From Entamoeba histolytica HM-1:IMSS (lineage: Eukaryota > Evosea > Mastigamoebida > Endamoebidae), in NCBI RefSeq assembly GCF_000208925.1, contig NW_001915001.1:6762-42641 (forward strand): a DNA stretch of 35,880 nt. The letters run 5' to 3'. Below are positions 29,044-35,880 of this stretch, one piece after another. Position 1 is the stretch's first letter. Each line of letters opens with the position of its first letter. The translations under genes were made by a program, and so were the position numbers. Under the pieces are notes generated by a model. The model saw nothing but the letters and a program-made list of their open reading frames with translations, did not search any database and was not told the DNA's origin.

Positions 29044-29625
29044 TTATAAATTACTGTTTAATTCTTTTCCTCTTCTTCCATAAACAATTTTTGTTTGAAG
29101 TTCTTCTTGTGGAACATCTTTTAAAATTGTCTCATCAGAAGGTTCATGACATATTAATGGGGATACTTTTTTACAAATCTGACATTCACAAGTCAAATTA
29201 TTGAGACTTATTTTAAATCCATTTGAACTTAATGTATTTAATAAACATGGAGTACATATTAAATGGTTTGACGTTGCTTGTGAACAATGAATCCAATTTA
29301 ATCCTATTACATTATTTTTTGGTTGACATAAACATGAAAAACATATTTCATTATCATCATCACTTTCAACCATTTCACAAATAGGAGATAATTTGCCTTG
29401 CTTAATTAATGAAGTTACTTGGTTGAGTAATTTGTGGTTATTATACCATGGAAGTTCTGTAATTTCTTTGAACCATGGTTCATTTACTTTTAACGTATAA
29501 TTTTGAAGAAATTCAATGTGTTCTTTTTTCTTTCTTTCTACATATTCTTTTGAACACACTACTTTTATTGGATATTGAATATATTCAATTAATAAATATA
29601 ATCTCTCTATTTCTTTATTTTGCAT
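29044..29625 (-). CDS. Cys-rich protein with RING-like zinc cluster, unknown
   Basis: This 193-residue protein has a helical N-terminal half with conserved-looking aromatic pairs (PWFKEITELPWY) and a C-terminal Cys/His region (about 94-155). Ligand candidates run Cys-x2-Cys-x-Cys, His-Cys, His, Cys-x2-Cys, Cys-x-Cys-x2-Cys, a spacing like a RING or B-box but matching none exactly. An acidic SDDDNE precedes the zinc region. I do not recognise the family. Ubiquitin ligase or zinc-scaffold roles are possible but unproven. It is convergent with Npl4, with their 3' ends 87 bases apart. Confidence 0.65.
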   Translation of the reverse strand: MQNKEIERLYLLIEYIQYPIKVVCSKEYVERKKKEHIEFLQNYTLKVNEPWFKEITELPWYNNHKLLNQVTSLIKQGKLSPICEMVESDDDNEICFSCLCQPKNNVIGLNWIHCSQATSNHLICTPCLLNTLSSNGFKISLNNLTCECQICKKVSPLICHEPSDETILKDVPQEELQTKIVYGRRGKELNSNL

Positions 29626-29864
29626 CTTTCAAATACTTAATGAGTTTGTTTTTTATATTTATAGAATAAAGTCACTTTGGGTTTAAATGATGTTTATTTT
29701 GTTGTTCATCTATTTTTGTTTTTTCAAGTCGTAAAATTCAATTTTTTCTTATTTTTTGTTAATCAATATGAATCAAGTTGTTCGTTTGTGATTTGTAACT
29801 AATAAAATTAATAGAATGACGATAAAATAACGCATGACTCAATGTGTTAATACCGTGTATTTAA

Positions 29865-29874
29865 CTATTTAAAC
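29865..29874 (+). promoter_or_regulatory. TATA-like element before the TLDc pseudogene
   Basis: CTATTTAAAC lies 40 bases before the ATG of the TLDc pseudogene, with an overlapping GTATTTAAC just upstream (29857-29865). Both resemble the Entamoeba TATA consensus, so the dead gene kept a promoter-like region. Confidence 0.4.
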
Positions 29875-29913
29875 AGTCATACTTTGAATTTATAAACATC
29901 AAATTAAATTAAA

Positions 29914-30600
29914 ATGAAAGAGTTAATAGACAAGAATAACCAATTGATTAAAGAAGTAGTAAAAATACTTGCATTCATTCAACAATCAATTTATGGTGAT
30001 ATTAATAAGAGGTATCAATATTATTTAGAAAGTATTAAAAGAGGAAGAAACAAGAAGGGAGAATGTAAAGAAGAATGAAGGAAATAATGGAAGAAATTTA
30101 CCAAATAGAAGAATGGACAGAAAAAAGAATATCCAATATATTATTTGATTCATATAATGATAATTTGAAAGTTGATACATCAGTATTTGATCAAAGAATA
30201 ATGAATAAAGAACATATAATAATTATTATTGAAGATGAAGAAGAAAATAAATTTGGAGGATATGTTAATTCTAATATTGATAAAATTGATAAAGATTATG
30301 AATGTATATATGATTCAAAATCATTTTTATTTTCATTAGTATCAAAATGAAGAATGAAAAGAATGAAGAAATATGATATTATACAATCACAATATGCATT
30401 TTTATTTATATAATCAATTGAGTGATTATTTAAATATATTTGGAAATGATATAAATGATATTCTTGGTAGTAAAGAAAATGATAAAATAAAATCATGTTG
30501 TTATCAATATTCATTTGAATATAAATGAATATCAAATGTAGTTTGTATGAGACAATTTCCACGATGTTTCAAACAAAAACGAGTCATAGTAATTGAAATG
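29914..30600 (+). pseudogene. TLDc-domain pseudogene with several frameshifts and stops
   Basis: Coding similarity runs from the ATG at 29914 to about 30600 but is broken at least five times. There is a frameshift near 30070, a TGA at 30348, a frameshift near 30408, a nonsense codon near 30526 where the other copy has Gly (GGA to TGA type), and a further shift around it. The TLDc features are a Lys-rich helical N-terminus, an IIIIIEDEEENKFGGYV strand pair, YDSKSFLFSLVSK, and a C-terminus with CYQYSFEYK and KRVIVIEM. The family is numerous in Entamoeba. The last part matches the remnant at 1467-1660. Loss of function is clear from the sequence unless sequencing errors explain it, which is unlikely for so many. 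Confidence 0.8.
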
Positions 30601-30780
30601 ATTCAAACTAGAATAATTGAAGATGAAATAAAAAAGAAAAACAAAACAATGAATGAAACTGTGAATATAAAATTTACATAAATCAATGAAGAAATAATTT
30701 ATTTCATTTGAAATCTTCACACCCAATGTATTGTTGTTTTATTAAATAAGAAGAAATAAAAATAAAAGAGAAATAACATG
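30601..30780 (+). repeat. 3' flank shared with 1230-1466
   Basis: This is colinear with the reverse complement of 1230-1466, as given in that entry. Shared words include GATGAAATAAAAAAGAA-like, TTATTTCATTT and TTCACACCCAATG (30716-30728). Similarity extends beyond coding, so the duplicated unit included the 3' flank. Confidence 0.65.
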
Positions 30781-31694
30781 AAGTAAATCTCTTTACTTCA
30801 ATGAACCAAAAAAAATTACTGTCAATTATTAAGCATGGTAGTCTAATGTTTGTTCAATACTTATTAAATATAATCATAAAAATGAAAATAAGTAAGAATT
30901 TAATATTCGTTCACATATCATAAGTTGTAATTATAACATTCCATGCTCTTTTTATGACATTATGTTTAATGGATGTCTTTGTTTATGGTAATTCTGTAAA
31001 TTTTATTAATTCTAGCTATATTTTCTTCAATTAGAAGTTCTTTTTATTCTTGATATTATTTTATTTTATACCAAAGTAAGTGAATGGATAATTCTTCATT
31101 AAGAAACTTATTGTCAAGACATTCACACAGGTGACAAACAACAAAAGGATGCACAAGAAAAGATCAATGGAACAATGAGAATGAAAAAGTATAAGAGTAA
31201 AAGAATATACAAAACACAGACAGTAGAGACAAAAGAGTGGGAGAAATTAACCAATTATTGAAAAAGAAAAGATGACATAAATAATACAGAATGAATAACA
31301 ATGGAATAATAATGTAATGCAATGAACAAACATACAGAGTAAAAAGTTAATAGTAACATATAAGAATGAATAGAAGAATAAGATTAAATTGATTTTAATC
31401 ATCCAAAATCTTCAAAAGGGATATAACTTAAATACAATGTTTAGAGTATTAATTAAAAAAAAGAGTAAATAAATGAAGAATAAAAGAGTTAAAACAATAA
31501 GAAATATAGATAGAATGAAGAAACAAAGAAAATTAAAAAAGAAACAATTTAAGATTATGGAATTATTTATAATATAGTGGAAATGAAAACAATTCATTTC
31601 TATTCAGCAAATTTCTATTAGTTTTGATTAATTGGTTATAAATGAATCATTACATAAAAATAATACTTAAACAATGAGAAAAAAAGACTTCAAT
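30781..31694. other. Intergenic region, no gene seen
   Basis: Over 900 AT-rich bases with stops in every frame. No repeats, tRNA or splice-linked coding were recognised. The left part adjoins the TLDc duplicate and may include more of its flank. Confidence 0.5.
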
Positions 31695-32822
31695 TTAAAG
31701 TAATGTAACATAATTTGATGGAAATTGACCAGTTTGTCCATTTAATTCACCAATCCACCAATCTCCTTCTTTAGATAATATTTTAATAACATCTCCTGCT
31801 TTAATAGTTAATTCATTTGTTTCTTGTGCTGAATAATCATAATTAGCTCTACACATATTATTATTATTTGTGTTAGGTTGTTGACTTATTGGTGTTGGTT
31901 GTTGTGTAGAATTTCCATATGGTACTTGGTATGTTTGTTGTGGTGGAATGTATGGGTTTGGCATAGGATTTTGTGGGGGTTGATTAAATGTTGGTTGTTG
32001 TTGAATGTATGGTTGTGACATGATTGTTTGATTAATCATTGGACTATTGTATAATTGTATTCTACGTTGTTGAACATTTGTTTCTTTTTCCATTGAATCA
32101 CCTGGTGCTTTAATAACATATTCTAAGTTAATTCCATTACTAGGAAGATTTTCAACCTTCTTAGGAACTTCTTCCCAAATCCCATTCATTCCATTCATAA
32201 CTTCTGTGAAATTAACCATTAATGCTCTAACAACAGGAAGTACAACACCTTGAAAATCTTTACATAATTTATTTGTATCTTCAATAAGTTCTTGTTTAAG
32301 CCATTCATATTTTTCTTTAGCATATGTAAAATCAGTTTGTGCATCTGCAAGTCCTTTTTGTCGATTTACTGGTTTTTTTGTAATTTCCATTAATCTTTCA
32401 TTATAAAATTCCATATCTTCTTTTCTTTTTTCTGCAACTTTGCATCGTCCTAAGAGTTCTTTAAATTGTTGTCCATATGCTCGTAATGGAGTTGCTAGTT
32501 CATTCATTAAACCTTGATATCTTGCTGCATCTCTTTCCATCTTCTGGAAAATAGAAATTGTGTCACTAATTTGTTCCATCTTTGCTTCTTCTCCTTCTGA
32601 TATTTGAACGCATAAATGGAGTGAGTTCAATATGTTTAGATGATTTCCTGAAATATTGCTGACTGTTTTAGGAAGTTCTTCAACATATGTGATTACTTTC
32701 TGAAACTCATTTGACATATCACTTAATTTCTTTTTCATAGTTTCATATTCATTGTCAATAGTCTTTTTATTAACTCCAAGAACACTCTTAATTGTAAAAA
32801 ATGATCTGCTAATACTACTCAT
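31695..32822 (-). CDS. BAR-SH3 protein (amphiphysin/endophilin-like)
   Basis: This 375-residue protein has residues about 1-235 helical and charged in the pattern of a BAR domain, including NEYETMKKKLSDMSNEFQKV and a long LMNELATPLRAYGQQFKELL helix. A Pro/Gln/Asn-rich linker (about 250-320) follows. Residues 323-375 are an SH3 domain, with ANYDY, ELTIKAGDVI, the WW pair in GDWWIGEL, and GQFPSNYV. Such proteins sense or make curved membrane and recruit dynamin or actin factors in endocytosis, as yeast Rvs167 does. The SH3 domain has all the usual ligand-pocket residues. Single-exon and intact. The exact BAR subtype cannot be decided from motifs. Confidence 0.9.
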   Translation of the reverse strand: MSSISRSFFTIKSVLGVNKKTIDNEYETMKKKLSDMSNEFQKVITYVEELPKTVSNISGNHLNILNSLHLCVQISEGEEAKMEQISDTISIFQKMERDAARYQGLMNELATPLRAYGQQFKELLGRCKVAEKRKEDMEFYNERLMEITKKPVNRQKGLADAQTDFTYAKEKYEWLKQELIEDTNKLCKDFQGVVLPVVRALMVNFTEVMNGMNGIWEEVPKKVENLPSNGINLEYVIKAPGDSMEKETNVQQRRIQLYNSPMINQTIMSQPYIQQQPTFNQPPQNPMPNPYIPPQQTYQVPYGNSTQQPTPISQQPNTNNNNMCRANYDYSAQETNELTIKAGDVIKILSKEGDWWIGELNGQTGQFPSNYVTLL

Positions 32823-33783
32823 GCTGTTGGTTTGTTTTTATCTTATTTGAAGTTCTTTTCTCCTTTTCATTTTTTCAATCTTGTTTTAATCTCTCACTTT
32901 TTTTCTTTTTTTCTTTAATCCATATTGAATTTTTCCTACCTTTTTTATCTTTTTTAAGCTCATTACTATTCTTCCTATTATTTCTCTCATTCACACACAT
33001 CATAACAACATAAAGTAAATTATTATAAATTTTTTATGATTGTCTTCTTATCATCACCTCAATCCTTTTATTTACTCAAATTTTCTAAAAGTGGTAATTC
33101 AACAACCATTATTTTATTAATAAAACATTGTCTATAATTTTATTGTTAATGTCAGAGATATTGTTTATGTTGAATTGTTTATGTTATTATTATTGATAAT
33201 CATTTCTATTCATTTATTATATGTTGGTTATAATAAATGGAGGTTTTATTGCTGGTTCTGGTTAATTTGATATTACTTCTCATATCAATCACTTTGTTAT
33301 GAATGTCTTGACATTTATTCAACTCTAATTAATTACAAATCAATATTATCCTTCTTATTTATTAATTCAGTTAAATGTTATTTCGTAATATTCCATGTTT
33401 AATATCACTTAAAATACTTTGTCATTCCTCTTAAATCAACTTATCATTATTAACAAATTTACTCAATAACTATATTTCATTTCTACATCTACTAATTCTT
33501 CTCATCTAATTTATACTAATTAAATGGTGGTTAAAAGAAAAACTCAAAGATTGTTTATTCTTTCTTCACAGTTAATTCTTTGTAATGAGAAACAAAAAAA
33601 GAAAATAACTCTTTCTTTTAAAGAGTTGAGATACTACAAAATAAAGAATTTCATTAATGATACAAATTATATACGTACGAATAATCAAAAAGAATAAGAC
33701 TCATTAATAATTCAAAGTATTTCTTAAACACAAAACCAATTTTCAAAGTCTAAATAAATGGAAAGAATTAGAGTTGAATCAGA
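32823..33783. other. Intergenic region, no gene seen
   Basis: About 960 bases, T-rich near the BAR-SH3 gene and mixed after that. No coding, splice sites in a sensible frame, or repeats were recognised. It should hold the BAR-SH3 promoter at its left end. Confidence 0.5.
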
Positions 33784-34563
33784 CTAATACCTTCCTTCAA
33801 GGACTTGAATAAAAGTATCTCCACGAAGGCCATTTCTTAATGCTTCTAAAGCAACAATATCAGCAGGAGCAATATTTCCCAAATTAACATTAATGCCAAA
33901 TGTTGAAATTAACCAAGCTTGTTGGGATTTTAATGGAGCTTCCCACATAATTTTACTTGGGTCAACTTCAGAAATTAAATAATCAACCATTTCTTTGTTG
34001 ACACTTCCGTCTTTATTATAAATTCCCGTTGTTCCACTTTCTCTCGCCTCAACAATGACAACTTTAGATCCAGCAGCAAGTTCAGCTTTCATTGAAGTAA
34101 TCCATTCTTCTCGAGTATACTCTCTGTTTTTACACTTATTACCAACCTCTGAAATAACAAAATATCCATGTTCAGTACATTCTTTAATGATTTCAAGCTT
34201 TCTTTTTTGACCCATTTCATAAGACCCATCACTTACTTCAACCATTTTAATTCCAAACTCTTTCATAATTTTGTGGAAATCTGCCATTTTGTTTCTTGCA
34301 ATAAACGCCTCAAGGAATGTACCACCAACATACATCTCAACACCATATTTTTTGTATATTGCAAGTTTTTCTCTTAATCCACCAGTAAAAATTAATGTAC
34401 CAAATCCAAGTTTAAGAAAATCAATATAAGGAGCAGCAGTCATACACAAATCTTCAGTTGCATGATTTCCAAGTCCCTTGTCCATTACCATAGTATATCC
34501 CTTATTTCTTGGTTTGACTGTTCTTGGTGGAAGAAAGTCAATCATTTTCATCATTTCTGTCAT
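33784..34563 (-). CDS. Phosphosulfolactate synthase (ComA/HSA32 family)
   Basis: This 259-residue TIM-barrel protein has the ComA family order: PRTVKPRNKGYTMVMDKGL, IDFLKLGFGTL, YGVEMYVGGTFLEAFIA, the catalytic-site VEVSDGS, VISEVGNK, KVVIVEARESG, and IMWEAPLKSQQ then LGNIAPAD. Archaeal ComA adds sulfite to phosphoenolpyruvate to make (2R)-phospho-3-sulfolactate, the first step to coenzyme M. Plant HSA32 proteins share the fold and help retain heat tolerance. The likely start is the first ATG, though Met4 or Met6 are possible. No other coenzyme M genes are seen nearby, so the cellular substrate is unknown. A prokaryotic or plant-like origin by transfer is possible but not shown here. A TATA-like box lies upstream. 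Confidence 0.88.
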   Translation of the reverse strand: MTEMMKMIDFLPPRTVKPRNKGYTMVMDKGLGNHATEDLCMTAAPYIDFLKLGFGTLIFTGGLREKLAIYKKYGVEMYVGGTFLEAFIARNKMADFHKIMKEFGIKMVEVSDGSYEMGQKRKLEIIKECTEHGYFVISEVGNKCKNREYTREEWITSMKAELAAGSKVVIVEARESGTTGIYNKDGSVNKEMVDYLISEVDPSKIMWEAPLKSQQAWLISTFGINVNLGNIAPADIVALEALRNGLRGDTFIQVLEGRY

Positions 34564-34594
34564 TTCTTGTTAAGTATTTTTGTTCAAGTTCCTT

Positions 34595-34602
34595 TTTAAA
34601 TA
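34595..34602 (-). promoter_or_regulatory. TATA-like element of the phosphosulfolactate synthase gene
   Basis: On the minus strand the bases read TATTTAAA, in the context CTATTTAAAAAG. They lie about 32 bases before the start codon and are followed by GGAACTTGAAC, a GAAC-like word, so two of the three Entamoeba core elements are present in order. Confidence 0.5.
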
Positions 34603-35226
34603 GTACTGTATTTCTCCTTATCTGTTAAATATTTTAGTCTTTCGTAATGAAAAGACAAAATCCCTGAACATCATCAAAAGAAGTTAACAAGAAGAATAAA
34701 AAGGATTGAGTCTTCTCCATAAAAAACTAATACATCTCATTTAGAGGAAATGCCAGATCACCTGATATTAACAAAAATTCAATAGTATATTCACAAACTT
34801 CAATAATAATTACTTATGACTTAGTACTAACTCAATTACAGAGAAAAATAATAAAAAAATACAAATGAGGGTAAGTTAAATTAATAATACATACCAAGAA
34901 AATGAGAAGAAAAGATAATAATATCAGAGAGACATTATCTAATGACCTAACATAACTCACAACTTGTTTTAACAGTGTTGTTTTAGATTTATTATTGTAT
35001 AAGAAATATATGATTAATCAAAGCTCTAATGAAAAGTCTTAATTTTCATTGAATAAACCCTTAGAGAAATAAAGACATTCAATAAACCATTAAATACTAT
35101 CAACCATTTTTGTGGTTGAAAAGAACGTGTTAGAGAGGAATATACCTATGAAAATAATAATAAATTTGATTCATGAAACAAAGAAGAAACAAAAAAAGAA
35201 AAGAACTAAAATAAAGATAAAGATAA
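34603..35226. other. Divergent intergenic region
   Basis: No gene is seen. The right end has AAGAACTAAA about 28 bases before the next start, a weak GAAC-like word. Confidence 0.45.
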
Positions 35227-35880
35227 ATGAGAAAAACAATACCAGTAGTAATATGGGTTTTAATATTACTTATTGAAAATTGTGTTGCAGCAGTTATTAC
35301 TGATTTTAATTCTATTGAAAAACAACCCAGAAAATTTAAAGGAAAGATATTTGCTATTATAGAAAGTGATGAGGATATGAATATTGCTATTGAACATAAA
35401 GACAGAATTGACCAAGTCATTGGAAAAGGATTTAGTGCTGAGTCATTTCCATCAGGAAGTCCTAAAATTGAAGGGGAATGGGTATATAAAAAGAATTTTA
35501 CACATAATATTGGACATATTATGTTTGGGAATTTTGCAAGTATTGTTAATTGGACATTTGAAATGACAGAAGCAGTTATTGAAACAATAAATAAATATGG
35601 ATTAGATGGTGTATGTATGGAAGATTTAGAAAATGTATATTTTATCACTGGAAGATCAACTCGTGATGTTAGACTGATATTAAGAAGATTAGGAATTGAA
35701 TTACATAAAATTCAGAAACAAGTATTTGCTATTATTCCTGTTTGTTTAATAAATACACTAAGAATATGAATGTTATAAAAAGATTAATAATATCTAGCCA
35801 AATTCTCAAGCAATTGGAATTAGTGAAATAACTTCATTAAAGAATTTAGTTGATGAATTTATTCTTGATGACATTCAATA
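35227..35880 (+). CDS. Secreted GH18-like protein, 5' part only, two exons
   Basis: Exon 1 is 35227-35739 and exon 2 is 35798 to beyond the window edge, split by a 58-nt intron (GTTTGT...TCTAG, phase 0). Splicing joins FAIIP to PNSQAIGISEI, avoiding the stop at 35769. The protein starts with a signal peptide (MRKTIPVVIWVLILLIENCVA). It then has a TIM-barrel pattern like glycoside hydrolase family 18, with GHIMFGNFASIVNWTF and the segment KYGLDGVCMEDLEN at the place of the DGxDxDxE active site. Compared with that motif the aspartates are replaced and the catalytic Glu is not in register, so it may be a lectin- or narbonin-like non-enzyme. GH18 chitinases act on the Entamoeba cyst wall, but this protein need not. 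The 3' end is outside the window. Confidence 0.6.

Noticed and set aside
29475..29669. 64-residue plus-strand hydrophobic frame
   Set aside because: It is the antisense of the Cys-rich protein's N-terminal region and is simple in composition.
1..35880. tRNA genes, tRNA arrays, rRNA, CRISPR arrays and SINEs
   Set aside because: I looked for B-box GTTCGA-like words, regular spacers and SINE-type internal repeats. The only GTTCGA-type hit (about 23602) is S20 coding sequence.

Overview
The window looks like a gene-dense piece of a nuclear genome from Entamoeba, most like the E. histolytica/dispar/nuttalli group. The signs are very high A+T, mostly single-exon genes a few hundred bases apart, rare short introns that begin GTTTGT and end TAG (40-60 nt, plus one of 234 nt), and core-promoter words typical of that genus (GTATTTAAA-like TATA boxes and AATGAACT 'GAAC' boxes) just upstream of start codons. 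The gene content is purely eukaryotic. Species assignment is inference.

Left flank (1-4575): an AT-rich gene-poor stretch, then the C-terminal remnant of a TLDc-domain gene on the minus strand. It is cut off exactly where a decayed, multi-frameshift coiled-coil ORF of about 780 codons begins on the plus strand. That ORF may be ORF1 of a retroelement or part of another Entamoeba repeat family. A second dead TLDc copy lies at 29914-30600 in the opposite orientation, and the two share their 3' flanks.

Core (4576-28956): an Nup53/Nup35-like FG nucleoporin (-), RTF2 (+), a small membrane ORF, a Pumilio/PUF RNA-binding protein (-), a single-domain ER-type PDI (+), a DH-PH-FYVE-like RhoGEF (+), phosphoserine aminotransferase (+), an ANTH-domain Sla2/HIP1R-like endocytic adaptor (-), a 1.4-kaa protein with a MYND-like zinc motif (+), a ZnT-type cation diffusion facilitator (-), an NT-C2 plus DIL-like protein (-), 40S ribosomal protein S20 (+), a Rab5-type GTPase (+), a four-exon RWP-RK transcription factor (-), an ALY/REF mRNA-export adaptor (+) and Npl4 (+).

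Right part (29044-35880): a small Cys-rich protein (-), the TLDc pseudogene (+), a BAR-SH3 membrane-remodelling protein (-), a ComA/HSA32-family phosphosulfolactate synthase (-) and the 5' part of a secreted GH18-like protein (+) that runs off the window.

Five gene models here need splicing to be correct (S20, Rab5, RWP-RK, ALY/REF, GH18-like), and the MYND-like protein gains a new C-terminus from a 40-nt intron. Themes shared by neighbours are vesicle traffic and membrane shaping (Rab5, ANTH, BAR-SH3, DH-PH-FYVE, NT-C2/DIL) and nuclear/RNA processes (Nup53, ALY/REF, PUF, RTF2, RWP-RK). Nothing suggests an operon; genes are individually promoted.
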